This document shows, one piece after another, positions 1-8,174 of a stretch of DNA of 64,000 nucleotides. The stretch covers positions 74,501-138,500 of the forward strand of contig NZ_CP073653.1 of the NCBI RefSeq assembly GCF_018223745.1. Direction: 5' to 3'. The position numbers were made by a program, and so were the translations under genes. The stretch is from Clostridium beijerinckii (GTDB taxonomy: Bacteria > Bacillota > Clostridia > Clostridiales > Clostridiaceae). How positions within the stretch are numbered: position 1 is the first letter of the stretch; every line of letters begins with the position of its first letter. The notes under the pieces are model-generated. The model was given only the letters and a program-made list of their open reading frames with translations, did not search any database and was not told where the DNA came from.

Positions 1-276
1 GTATTAGCATGTGAACCAATAAAGGGAGCTAAGAAATTATTAAAATTAAAAGTTGATTTAGGTGGAGAAGAAAGACAAGTGGTTTCTGGAATATCTAAGT
101 TTTATAAACCAGAAGAAATAGTAGGTAAAAATGTAGTTTTAGTTGCTAACTTAAAGCCAGTAAAACTTAGAGGCGAATTATCACAAGGAATGATTTTATG
201 TGCTGCAACAGATGATGACAGTATATTAAAAGCAGTGGATCCAGGTGAGATTCCAACAGGTAGCATTGTAAGATAA
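1..276 (+). CDS. metG: Methionyl-tRNA synthetase, C-terminal fragment
   Basis: An open frame enters from the left edge and stops at 274-276. About 91 residues remain. They form the OB-fold tRNA-binding domain found at the C-terminus of bacterial MetRS (Arc1p/EMAPII type): a K-K-L-L-K-L-K-V-D-L entry strand, then VLVANLKPVKLRGELSQGMI and a P-G-x-x-P-x-G close to the end. The catalytic domain lies outside the window. Its place directly before tatD, yabE, rnmV and rsmA matches the Bacillus metS-yabD-yabE-rnmV-ksgA order, which supports MetRS over a stand-alone CsaA or Trbp111 protein, though the fragment alone cannot exclude those. Confidence 0.85.
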   Translation, partial: VLACEPIKGAKKLLKLKVDLGGEERQVVSGISKFYKPEEIVGKNVVLVANLKPVKLRGELSQGMILCAATDDDSILKAVDPGEIPTGSIVR

Positions 277-289
277 TTATAAAAAATAG

Positions 290-318
290 AACGTCTCACT
301 TAGGGGAGTGAGACGTTC
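290..318 (+). terminator. Hairpin after metG
   Basis: A 10-bp perfect inverted repeat (aacgtctcac at 290-299, gtgagacgtt at 309-318) starts 14 bases after the metG stop. No U-run follows; a second small repeat (ttaaccat/atggttaa) lies at about 320-345. It could be a weak terminator or an mRNA 3'-end stabiliser. Confidence 0.4.
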
Positions 319-420
319 ATTAACCATACTAAATAAATGGTTAAAAGGGGTAAATAATAATGCTTTAACTACTTTACAATATTAATTTTAATGCATTAAT
401 ATGTCATTTAAGTGTCAAAT

Positions 421-467
421 AATAAATTCGTAAAAAAATTAGTATTTACGAATTTATTTTTATTTTA
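421..467. terminator. Rho-independent terminator between metG and tatD
   Basis: Perfect 14-bp stem aataaattcgtaaa (421-434) with tttacgaatttatt (445-458), then a T-rich tail. It is the better terminator candidate of the two hairpins after metG. The 358-base gap 277-634 holds these two hairpins and otherwise AT-rich sequence with no credible gene. Confidence 0.65.
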
Positions 468-634
468 ATTGCTATGATTTGCATTTGATCATATAGTTTT
501 AAGTAAAGCTATCATAAAGAGGTATAAGTAATAATTTTATGTTATTATTTAAATAAGTAATCCTAAATTTAAATGCAGTAGTTTTAGAATATGACAATTT
601 GGAAATAATGTTAATAGGAAAGGAATATTGGTTT

Positions 635-1420
635 ATGAATCAAAAATTTAAAATAATAGATAGTCATGCTCATTATGATGATGAAGCTTTTAATGAAGAT
701 AGGGAATCCTTGCTAAATGAAATTAATCAAAATGGAGTTATTGGAATCCTAAATTGCGCATCATCATATGATAGTTTAAAAACAACAGATCAACTAACTA
801 AAGATCATAATTTTGTCTTTGGAGCTTTAGGAATACATCCGGAAAATGCGAATGAGATGAAAGGCGATACACTAGATGAAATTAAATCTTATATTAAGAA
901 TAATGACAAAATAGTAGCTATTGGGGAGATTGGATTAGACTATTATTGGGATGAAAATCCACCTAAAGATATTCAAAAGGATGTATTTAGAAGCCATATG
1001 AATTTAGCTAAAGAACTAAATTATCCAGTTGTTATTCATGATAGAGATGCACATCAAGACACATTAGAAATAATTAAGGAATTTCCAGAAGTTACAGGTG
1101 TAGTTCACTGTTTTTCAGGAAGTGTAGAATTTGCAAGGGAATGCGTAAAACTAGGATATTATATAGGAATAACAGGTGTTGTTACATTTAAAAATGCAAA
1201 AAAAGTTGTTGAAGTAGTTAGAGAAATCCCTTTAGAAAAAATACTTGTAGAAACTGATTGCCCGTATATGGCACCTGAACCAAACAGAGGAAAGAGAAAT
1301 AAATCAGACTATATTGAATATATAATAACTAAGATAGCAGAAATTAAGAATATTGACCCTTATGAGGCAAATTTGAGATTTAACGAGAATTTTTTTAGAT
1401 TGATAAGAAAGGAAAAATAA
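635..1420 (+). CDS. tatD: TatD family metal-dependent deoxyribonuclease
   Basis: 261 residues, the usual TatD/YabD length. The family is a TIM-barrel amidohydrolase-like metal-dependent nuclease with 3'-5' DNase activity. Metal and catalytic residues are visible: H11-A-H13 in the opening SHAHYDD, E98 in GEIGLDYY, H135 in VIHDRDAH, H159 in VVHCFSG and D208 in ETDCPYMAP. I chose the ATG at 635 because aaagga lies about ten bases upstream and the protein then begins MNQKFKIIDSHAHYDD as in relatives; an upstream TTG at 599 would add 12 residues unlike the family. It sits in the conserved metG-tatD-yabE-rnmV-rsmA cluster. Exact cellular role is not deducible from sequence. Confidence 0.92.
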   Translation: MNQKFKIIDSHAHYDDEAFNEDRESLLNEINQNGVIGILNCASSYDSLKTTDQLTKDHNFVFGALGIHPENANEMKGDTLDEIKSYIKNNDKIVAIGEIGLDYYWDENPPKDIQKDVFRSHMNLAKELNYPVVIHDRDAHQDTLEIIKEFPEVTGVVHCFSGSVEFARECVKLGYYIGITGVVTFKNAKKVVEVVREIPLEKILVETDCPYMAPEPNRGKRNKSDYIEYIITKIAEIKNIDPYEANLRFNENFFRLIRKEK

Positions 1421-1653
1421 GGTAAAATATTAAATGTACACTTTAAATATAATTTCTGTATTCAACATAAAGTAAATCTAATATTAAACTGAAATTATCA
1501 TTAAGTTTAATAAATGTTTCTATAATTTCATATCATTAAATTTTTAATTTCATAATGAAGTAATATTAAATACCGCTATCATTTTTATATATTATATTTT
1601 ATGCACAAAGTGCATTATTACAATGCTTCATTATATTGCAAGAGTTTACTAAT

Positions 1654-1682
1654 TTGACAAGTCTAGAATATTAATATATAAT
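1654..1682 (+). promoter_or_regulatory. Consensus sigma-A promoter of the yabE-like gene
   Basis: TTGACA (1654-1659), a 17-base spacer and TATAAT (1677-1682): a perfect match to the vegetative consensus. It lies 34 bases before the start codon, with aaggaggg just ahead of the gene. The 295-base gap from tatD holds no other gene. Confidence 0.85.
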
Positions 1683-1715
1683 TCAAAAGACACTCTTGCC
1701 AAAGGAGGGAAAATA

Positions 1716-2768
1716 ATGATAGAAAAATTGAGACAATTTATTAGGCAAAGTTTTTCTAACGGTCCGAAGGCAAAAATTATAATTGGAACAATTGCGATAG
1801 CATTTGTAGTTGTTACAGCAGTGACTATAATGAGCATAAGAAAAACGCTCGTAATAAGTATAGACGGTAAAGAAGCGACTTTTGTCACTTACAAGGGGAC
1901 TGTTAAAGGTGTGTTGCAAGAAAATGGGATAGAAGTATCGCCTAAAGATAAAGTGCAACCGTCCTTGGAATCCAAAGTATCTGAAAAAGAAACTATTAAA
2001 GTAAAAAAGGCTGTTCCAGTAGATATTAAGGCTGGTGGAATGGAAGTACAATTGCAAACGGCAGAGGATACGGTTGAGGATATGCTGGATGCAGAGAAAA
2101 ATACATTAAAAGATCAAGGAATAGAATTTGACAAAGACGTAGATGAAGTATCACCATCCCTAGAGTCTAAGTTAGAGGGTAACGAAAGTGTCCAACTTGT
2201 CAAAGTGGAAACAAAAGATGTCACCGAAAAACAGCCAATTAACTTCGATACAATTGTAGAAAAAGATGAAAATTTGGACAGTAGTGTTCAGAAGGTTAAG
2301 AGTGAAGGAGTTAATGGTGAGAAACAAATTACTTATCAAATAATATATAAAGATGGGGTAGAAATTTCTCGTAATGTAAAGAGTACTAAAACCATATTGG
2401 AACCACAAAATGAAGTTGTGGTCAAAGGAACTGGTCAAGTGTACGCAAGCAGAGGTGGAGACAGAATAACTTATAAGAAAAAGATTAATTGCACAGCAAC
2501 AGCTTATAGTAACCATTCTACTACAGCTACAGGAAGAACGCCTGTTAGAAATCAAGGTGGTATGAGTACGATTGCAGTAGATCCATCCGTAATACCGCTA
2601 GGAAGTAAAGTATATGTGGAAGGGTATGGATATGCAATTGCATCAGATACAGGTGGTGCTATAAAGGGCGACAGAATTGACATATACCTTAATTCGTCAA
2701 ATGAATGTGATTCGTGGGGAAGAAGACCAGTTGATGTATTAGTAGTTGCTTACCCAGGGCAATGGTAA
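1716..2768 (+). CDS. yabE: YabE-like cell-wall protein (DUF348, G5 and 3D domains)
   Basis: 350 residues. One N-terminal membrane segment (about residues 21-43) acts as anchor or uncleaved signal. Next come ubiquitin-like DUF348 segments starting TLVISIDGKEATFVTYKGT, a G5-type segment with IIYKDGVEISRNVKST, and a C-terminal 3D domain (about 264-350) whose three conserved aspartates are seen in AVDPSVIPLGS, ASDTGG and RIDIY. The 3D domain is the MltA/RpfB-like wall-lytic fold, so a peptidoglycan-remodelling role outside the membrane is likely but inferred. In B. subtilis yabE holds this same position between yabD and rnmV. A consensus promoter precedes it and a strong terminator follows, so it is probably its own transcript. 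Confidence 0.88.
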   Translation: MIEKLRQFIRQSFSNGPKAKIIIGTIAIAFVVVTAVTIMSIRKTLVISIDGKEATFVTYKGTVKGVLQENGIEVSPKDKVQPSLESKVSEKETIKVKKAVPVDIKAGGMEVQLQTAEDTVEDMLDAEKNTLKDQGIEFDKDVDEVSPSLESKLEGNESVQLVKVETKDVTEKQPINFDTIVEKDENLDSSVQKVKSEGVNGEKQITYQIIYKDGVEISRNVKSTKTILEPQNEVVVKGTGQVYASRGGDRITYKKKINCTATAYSNHSTTATGRTPVRNQGGMSTIAVDPSVIPLGSKVYVEGYGYAIASDTGGAIKGDRIDIYLNSSNECDSWGRRPVDVLVVAYPGQW

Positions 2769-2777
2769 GCTATTTTA

Positions 2778-2809
2778 AGAGATAACAGATGTTATCTCTA
2801 TTTTTTTCT
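2778..2809 (+). terminator. Rho-independent terminator after yabE
   Basis: A 9-bp stem (agagataac with gttatctct), four-base loop agat and a run of seven T, starting ten bases after the yabE stop. Confidence 0.88.
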
Positions 2810-2930
2810 TTGAATTTGTGGATGTTTTATCATATTATTAGAAATGAGATAAAATAAATTTAAGGCTATTTTATGGTATAGATATATGAATGCAATAAAG
2901 TAATTATTAATAAAGAAAGGAAGTAACACA

Positions 2931-3488
2931 TTGATAAAAGAAGTAATAGTCGTTGAGGGTAGAGATGACGTTGACGCTGTAAAGAAAGCTATAGATGCAG
3001 AAATAATCGCTGTAGGAGGATTTGGAATAAATGCAAAGGTCATAGCAAGAATACAGGAGGCCCAGAAAAGAAAAGGGGTAATTGTATTAACAGACCCAGA
3101 TTTTGCAGGGGAAAAAATAAGAAGAATAATAGCAAAAAGAGTTAAAGGAATAAAACATGCATATATTGCAAAAGAAGATGGACTTAAGAACGGAGATATT
3201 GGAGTAGAAAATGCATGCCCAGAAGTTATTTTGAAGGCGCTTGAAATGGCAAAGATAACACAAGAAGAAAAACAATCATTTTTTACTATGCAGGATATGT
3301 TTTATTTCAAGCTTACAGGAGATAATACTTCAAAGATTAGAAGAAATATGCTTGGTAAGTTATTAGGAATAGGTTATGGAAATGCGGCGCAGATGGTTTC
3401 TAGATTAAATAATTATGGAATAACTAAAGAAGAATTTACTAATGCTATAAAAGAAATAGAAAAACAATTGGAAGTAGGTAAGAAATAA
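2931..3488 (+). CDS. rnmV: Ribonuclease M5 (5S rRNA maturase)
   Basis: 185 residues, typical RNase M5 length. The TOPRIM catalytic motifs are present: VVEGRDD (E9, D12, D13) and LTDPDFAGEKIR (D55, D57). RNase M5 makes the final double cut on precursor 5S rRNA, usually with ribosomal protein L18. The start is TTG with gaaagga nine bases upstream. The stop is directly followed by the rsmA ATG, so the two are almost surely co-transcribed and translationally coupled, as in Bacillus. Confidence 0.94.
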   Translation: MIKEVIVVEGRDDVDAVKKAIDAEIIAVGGFGINAKVIARIQEAQKRKGVIVLTDPDFAGEKIRRIIAKRVKGIKHAYIAKEDGLKNGDIGVENACPEVILKALEMAKITQEEKQSFFTMQDMFYFKLTGDNTSKIRRNMLGKLLGIGYGNAAQMVSRLNNYGITKEEFTNAIKEIEKQLEVGKK

Positions 3489-4334
3489 ATGGATTTAAAA
3501 GATATAAAAACTCAGGAACTAGTCAAAAAATATAATTTTAAGTTCTCAAAAAGCCTTGGGCAAAATTTCTTAGTTGATGATTCTGTTCTTGATGATATAG
3601 TTAATGGAGCAGAAGTTAACAATGAAGATTTTATTATAGAGATTGGACCAGGTGTAGGTACGCTTACCGCTCAACTTTTGATGAAAGCTAAAAAAGTAAC
3701 ATCTATTGAATTAGATAATGATTTAATTCCGATACTTGAGCAAGAGTTGGGGGAGCACAAGAATTTTAGTTTAATACATAAAGATGCACTTAAAGTGGAT
3801 TTTAATGAACTTATTGGAGATGAGAAAAGTGTTAAGCTTGTAGCAAATCTTCCATACTATGTTACAACCCCTATAATAGTTAAGCTTCTAAAAGGTGGAT
3901 ATAATTTTAAATCATTAACTATAATGATTCAAAAGGAAGTTGCAGAGAGAATTAATGCTGAACCTAATTGTAAGGAATATGGTGCATTATCGGTTTTAGT
4001 TCAGTATTATTGTAATACAGACATAATAAGGAAGGTACCACCAACTTGTTTTATTCCTAGACCAAAGGTTGAATCTATAGTAATAAGACTAGATAGATTA
4101 GATGAACCAAGAGTTAAAACTAAGGATATCAATATTATGTTTGAGATTGTAAGAGCAGGTTTCAATATGAGAAGAAAAACTTTATGGAATGCAGCAAAAA
4201 CATTAAAAGTAGATAAAGAGAAATTAGAAGAAGCATTTAAGAAATCAGGAATTGATCCTAAGAGAAGAGCTGAAACATTAACACTAGAAGAATTTGCGGC
4301 CTTATCAGATTGTATATATGATATAAGAAACTAA
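3489..4334 (+). CDS. rsmA: 16S rRNA dimethyladenosine transferase RsmA (KsgA)
   Basis: 281 residues. It dimethylates two adjacent adenosines in the 3'-terminal helix of 16S rRNA during late small-subunit assembly. Signature pieces: [10 protein letters not shown] near the N-terminus, the SAM-binding loop [10 protein letters not shown] (51-60) and the catalytic N120-L-P-Y-Y. The C-terminal part has [10 protein letters not shown] and [11 protein letters not shown], typical of the family. The ATG abuts the rnmV stop with no gap, and a strong terminator follows. Confidence 0.95.
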   Translation: MDLKDIKTQELVKKYNFKFSKSLGQNFLVDDSVLDDIVNGAEVNNEDFIIEIGPGVGTLTAQLLMKAKKVTSIELDNDLIPILEQELGEHKNFSLIHKDALKVDFNELIGDEKSVKLVANLPYYVTTPIIVKLLKGGYNFKSLTIMIQKEVAERINAEPNCKEYGALSVLVQYYCNTDIIRKVPPTCFIPRPKVESIVIRLDRLDEPRVKTKDINIMFEIVRAGFNMRRKTLWNAAKTLKVDKEKLEEAFKKSGIDPKRRAETLTLEEFAALSDCIYDIRN

Positions 4335-4340
4335 AAGGTG

Positions 4341-4380
4341 GAGAATGAGTAATTATTGAATTATTCGTTCTCTGCTTTTT
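4341..4380 (+). terminator. Rho-independent terminator after rsmA
   Basis: A 14-bp stem with two G-U pairs (4341-4354 with 4359-4372), four-base loop attg, then tgcttttt. Starts seven bases after the rsmA stop. Confidence 0.88.
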
Positions 4381-4503
4381 AGTTTCTATTAAAATTGCTG
4401 GGCTATATAGAGTATGAAAATATAGAAAAGTATTAGTTAAATCATAATTCTAATTTCCAAACATATACTATATGGAATAAATATATGTGGAGGGAATATA
4501 GGG

Positions 4504-6600
4504 TTGGCACACAACAAATTGTATAGAAACTTTATAATATTACAAGAAGATGAAAGAGGATATTCTCAATCTAATGATAAAGCTTTGTCTGGATATGCTA
4601 AGGTGGAGGCTAAAGGTGATAAGTGTAAAATCTCATTTTATGCGCAGAATCTTAGGCAGGAAGATAATTATTCCATGGTACTTATATGTTGTAAGAAGGA
4701 TTTAAAACAATTAATTGATATTGGACCTTTAGCAATAAATGAAGTCGGAAAAGGAGATACTAGCAAAGAATATTATGTAAATAACATAGCTAGTCTTGGA
4801 ATATCTTATGAAAAAATATCTGGTGCTGCTATATGTAGGGTAAAAGATAATGAAACAGAATTTGTAATGCATGGTTTTATGAATGGAGAAGAATCTGCTG
4901 ATAATTGGAGAAAGTTTAAGATTATAAAAGCTGATTCTAGGAAATATGTTGATAAAACAACATTACAAACTAAGGAAAAAGAAAATTTGACTGTAAGTAC
5001 ATTAAATAAAACTATCACTCAATCAGGTACGAAAGAGGATGAATTAGTAAAGGCACCTAAATTACAAGATGAATCAGTTGAACGAAAAAAAGATGATATT
5101 GATCTTCAACCTAAAGCGAACATAGAATCTAAAGTTGAAGATAAACAAAATAGGATTCCAGAAGATCATCAAAACATAACTGAAACTATAGATAATTTAG
5201 ATGAGGAAAGAAACAAGAATAAAGAGAGCAAAAAATGTGAGAAAGATTATAAACATGACAAGTGCGATAAGCATGATAAAGAAGATAAATATGACAAGTG
5301 TGATAAACACGATAAATGTGATAAAGAAGACAAATATGATAAGTGTGATAAACACGATAAATGCGATAAACATGACAAATATGATAAAGCGGATAAATAT
5401 GATAAGTACGACAAATATGATAAATGGGATAAAGATGAAAAATATAATAAGTGTGATAAATATGATAAACATGATAAGTATGACTATTTTGAAAAAGAGG
5501 AAGATATAGATGATGTTATTGGTAAAATAGCTAATAAATTAGATACTTATGATGGGGTAATAGACCTAAAAGTAAGTCATCACATGTATGAAGAGGTTAT
5601 AGTATATGGATTTATAAAGGATAAGAAGAATGATAATTCTAAATGGAAGAAATTCAAATTAGAAAAGAAATGTAGAAATGAAAATCAGGATATAGATAAT
5701 GTGCAAGTTAGCTCTAGGAGAATAGAAGAAAACTTTAAATTGGATAAATTGAATGACGTGGATACATCCGACAGAATGGACATAATAGATTTCGATGAAT
5801 ATGAAAATAATATTCAACAAGGAAATTTAGGTGGAGCCACAGGAGCAAATGATACATCTACGATGAATACGACTGGTACAGGGGAGTCTATGGAACAAGG
5901 CAACTCTAATACTGGAATGGGCCAGATTAATACAGGAACAATGTGGCAACCATGGTCAGGGAACTCGGTAAGTCAGACTGGCACAGGAGCTATGAACCAG
6001 ACCGGCAGTAATACTGGAATAGATCAAACATCATCAAATACTGGAATGAATCAAATGAACACAGAGACAATGGAACAGCCAGAGACTAGCGGTGAAACTG
6101 GAGGTATGGGACAGCTAGACTTAAATATGGGAGATACATCAAATGAAAATAATAATAATCAAAATACTTCAAATCAGGGATTCACTATAAGTGGAGATAT
6201 AGGTAAGTATTTTGAGAAGTTAGCACAAGACTTTAAGCCATTTATTGGAAAATTGAATGATATAAACTTCTGTAAGTGGTATAAAATCATTGTAAATGGT
6301 ATAGAAGACTTATCAAATGATACAAATTATAACAAATATACATTAGCATATTATCCAATGTTAAATTATTATCCTTACATTAGTAAAAAAGGACATTTCT
6401 TATTAGGATATAAATGCAATAAAGATGGAGAAATGCAATATATTATATATGCAATACCAGGAAGCAAAGAAAAAAATGATCAACCATATGGTGGAAGAAC
6501 AGGTTTCGTAACATGGACTAATGATAGTAATAATGGCCAAGGATATTGGTTAATGTTCTATGATTTTAAAAATTCTTCAATCGTAATTCCGGCAAGATAG
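4504..6600 (+). CDS. Large low-complexity protein with (X-Asp-Lys)n tract, function unknown
   Basis: 698 residues, TTG start preceded by a ggaggg site about 11 bases upstream; no signal peptide. Order: (1) a folded N-terminal domain, about 1-140, [10 protein letters not shown] GYAKVEAKGDKCKISFYAQN and FVMHGFMNG; (2) a charged linker; (3) about 24 tandem X-D-K tripeptides, residues 251-328, where X is mainly Tyr, Cys or His (six Cys, six His); (4) residues 335-390, where VIVYGFIKDKK...SKWKKFKLEKK partly repeats the end of domain 1; (5) a Gly/Asn/Thr/Met/Gln-rich linker, about 440-560; (6) a C-terminal domain, about 566-698, rich in Tyr and Trp. I do not recognise a named family. The composition recalls spore-coat or surface proteins, and the site is where Bacillus has yabG, but both points are weak inference. 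A membrane protein gene starts 11 bases downstream. Confidence 0.8.
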   Translation: MAHNKLYRNFIILQEDERGYSQSNDKALSGYAKVEAKGDKCKISFYAQNLRQEDNYSMVLICCKKDLKQLIDIGPLAINEVGKGDTSKEYYVNNIASLGISYEKISGAAICRVKDNETEFVMHGFMNGEESADNWRKFKIIKADSRKYVDKTTLQTKEKENLTVSTLNKTITQSGTKEDELVKAPKLQDESVERKKDDIDLQPKANIESKVEDKQNRIPEDHQNITETIDNLDEERNKNKESKKCEKDYKHDKCDKHDKEDKYDKCDKHDKCDKEDKYDKCDKHDKCDKHDKYDKADKYDKYDKYDKWDKDEKYNKCDKYDKHDKYDYFEKEEDIDDVIGKIANKLDTYDGVIDLKVSHHMYEEVIVYGFIKDKKNDNSKWKKFKLEKKCRNENQDIDNVQVSSRRIEENFKLDKLNDVDTSDRMDIIDFDEYENNIQQGNLGGATGANDTSTMNTTGTGESMEQGNSNTGMGQINTGTMWQPWSGNSVSQTGTGAMNQTGSNTGIDQTSSNTGMNQMNTETMEQPETSGETGGMGQLDLNMGDTSNENNNNQNTSNQGFTISGDIGKYFEKLAQDFKPFIGKLNDINFCKWYKIIVNGIEDLSNDTNYNKYTLAYYPMLNYYPYISKKGHFLLGYKCNKDGEMQYIIYAIPGSKEKNDQPYGGRTGFVTWTNDSNNGQGYWLMFYDFKNSSIVIPAR
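5251..5487 (+). repeat. In-frame 9-bp tandem repeat encoding X-Asp-Lys
   Basis: Around 25 imperfect copies of a nine-base unit of the form (tat/tgt/cat)-ga(t/c)-aa(a/g), all in frame. Longer periods are visible, for example CDKHDKCDKEDKYDK recurring, which suggests growth by slippage plus unit duplication. The repeat also keeps other frames open on both strands, giving spurious ORFs. Confidence 0.9.
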
Positions 6601-6611
6601 AGAACATTGTT

Positions 6612-7184
6612 ATGAATAAGAAGCAGTTGATTGTTACGTCAATATTGTTATCATTGATGTTGATACTGGTCATAACCCAGGGCTTCTTTAAAGAAAATTT
6701 CGAACAGGTAATTCTTATGGATCAGGGAATAAATAGATTTAAAGAATATTCTTTTGACGAGAATAAATATGTTATATCTCTGCCAAGTGAATGGAATGTG
6801 GAGGAAAAAGAAAGTAAAGGGCAATATGTGAGTTATGAATTAGATTTTAAAGACAAAAATAATAAGCTTACTGGTTTATTGCAAGTAGTAAATACCAAAG
6901 ATGATATAAACGTGTTTGCAGAAAAAGATTTAAATAGTCAATGCCTAGAATATTATAATTCAGAATTAACACCTTTTAAAAATTCCTATAATTCTGGAGT
7001 ATTAGTTAAATATGAAACAAAAGTAAAGAATGGATATGATTTTAACAATGAATGCTATTATCTAAATTTAGGAGAAGGTAAGACAGCAAAGATATTATTT
7101 AATCTTAAGTCAAAGGATTATAAGGATAATATGAAGACTATTTTAAATACGATTATTTCAAGTATTAAATCATCTCAAAGTTGA
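6612..7184 (+). CDS. Membrane-anchored protein of unknown function
   Basis: 190 residues. It has a single N-terminal hydrophobic segment (about 5-24, after MNKKQ), then an outward soluble domain opening KYVISLPSEWNVEE and ending with helical IKSSQS. The 'sLPseW.v' start of a beta-rich domain resembles small lipoprotein or PsbP-like modules, but I cannot assign it. It starts 11 bases after the XDK-repeat gene with only a poor ribosome site (agatagaga), so translation may be coupled to that gene; a joint function is a reasonable guess. The hairpin at 7341-7381 follows. Confidence 0.75.
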   Translation: MNKKQLIVTSILLSLMLILVITQGFFKENFEQVILMDQGINRFKEYSFDENKYVISLPSEWNVEEKESKGQYVSYELDFKDKNNKLTGLLQVVNTKDDINVFAEKDLNSQCLEYYNSELTPFKNSYNSGVLVKYETKVKNGYDFNNECYYLNLGEGKTAKILFNLKSKDYKDNMKTILNTIISSIKSSQS

Positions 7185-7340
7185 AATTAGCCAATTTATT
7201 GTATATAAAGTTTTATGGATTATAAGTGGTTGATATGAAAAGACTACATTATATGTTTGATATAAAATATATAATTGTGTGAATGTTGAGTTGATGAGTT
7301 AAATAAGATTTGCCAAGGATAAGCATAAGTATTATAATTT

Positions 7341-7385
7341 AAGTATCAAGGAGAGGCCAGAATAGCTTCTCCTTGATACTTATTT
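7341..7385 (+). terminator. Strong hairpin before lgt, no U-run
   Basis: A perfect 14-bp inverted repeat, aagtatcaaggaga (7341-7354) with tctccttgatactt (7368-7381). Only a short atttg follows rather than a U tract, so it may be a weak terminator for the upstream pair or a structured lgt leader. The 219-base gap 7185-7403 holds nothing else. Confidence 0.45.
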
Positions 7386-7403
7386 GACGTTTGGAGGCGA
7401 GCA

Positions 7404-8174
7404 ATGAGGATAATATTATTTGAGATATTTGGGATACAAATAAAGAGTTATGGATTAATGATTGCAATTGGAATAATAGTTGCAGCTGCTATATTTATAA
7501 ATAAAGGAAAGAAAAAAGGCTATGATGAGGATTCTTTATTAAATTTAGTGATTTTAGCTGTAATAGGTGGAGCGCTTGGTGGAAAGGGATTATTTATATT
7601 AACTGAGATTAAAGATATTATTAAAGAGCCAAGCATATTGCTGAACTTTGGATATGGATTTGTTATATATGGTGCCATAGGTGGAGGAGCCTTGGCTATG
7701 TACTTATATTCTAGGAAAAAGTCTTGGAACATTGTTGAAATGTTGGATATGACGGTTCCAGGTCTTGCAATAGCCCAAGGTTTTGGTAGAATTGGATGTT
7801 TTCTGGCTGGATGTTGTTATGGAGCAGAAACCGAATTACCAATAGGTGTTACATTTCCAAAAGGATCTTTAGCACCAGCAGGAATACACGTGCATCCAAC
7901 GCAAATTTATTCATCAATATTTGACTTTTTGCTAGGATTTATACTTTTGTACTATAGTAAGAAAGAAAAACAAACAGGAAAGATAGTGGGACTATATTTA
8001 ATAGTATATAGTATAGGTAGATTTTTAGTAGAATTTTTAAGAGATGATCCAAGAGGGAGTGTCGGGATTCTATCAACATCACAATTTATCGCAATATTTA
8101 CTTTGGTGATTGGTATTGTTGTATTTAATAACCATAGGATTTTCAAAGGAGCGAAGAAGAATAGTGAGAAATAG
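7404..8174 (+). CDS. lgt: Prolipoprotein diacylglyceryl transferase
   Basis: 256 residues with several membrane helices. Lgt transfers diacylglycerol from phosphatidylglycerol to the lipobox cysteine, the first step of lipoprotein maturation at the cytoplasmic membrane. The family signature GRIGCFLAGCCYG lies at 128-140 (R129), and HPTQIYSS and GRFLVEFLRDDPRG are also conserved. ATG start with ggaggcgag just upstream. The next gene, itself a lipoprotein, overlaps its 3' end. Confidence 0.95.
   Translation: MRIILFEIFGIQIKSYGLMIAIGIIVAAAIFINKGKKKGYDEDSLLNLVILAVIGGALGGKGLFILTEIKDIIKEPSILLNFGYGFVIYGAIGGGALAMYLYSRKKSWNIVEMLDMTVPGLAIAQGFGRIGCFLAGCCYGAETELPIGVTFPKGSLAPAGIHVHPTQIYSSIFDFLLGFILLYYSKKEKQTGKIVGLYLIVYSIGRFLVEFLRDDPRGSVGILSTSQFIAIFTLVIGIVVFNNHRIFKGAKKNSEK

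Noticed and set aside
5197..5509. A hydrophobic 91-codon minus-strand ORF and a 102-codon + frame ORF over the XDK tract
   Set aside because: Both are kept open by the 9-bp repeat of the real gene; their content (Ile/Phe runs, Ile-Asn-Met runs) is just the repeat read in other frames.
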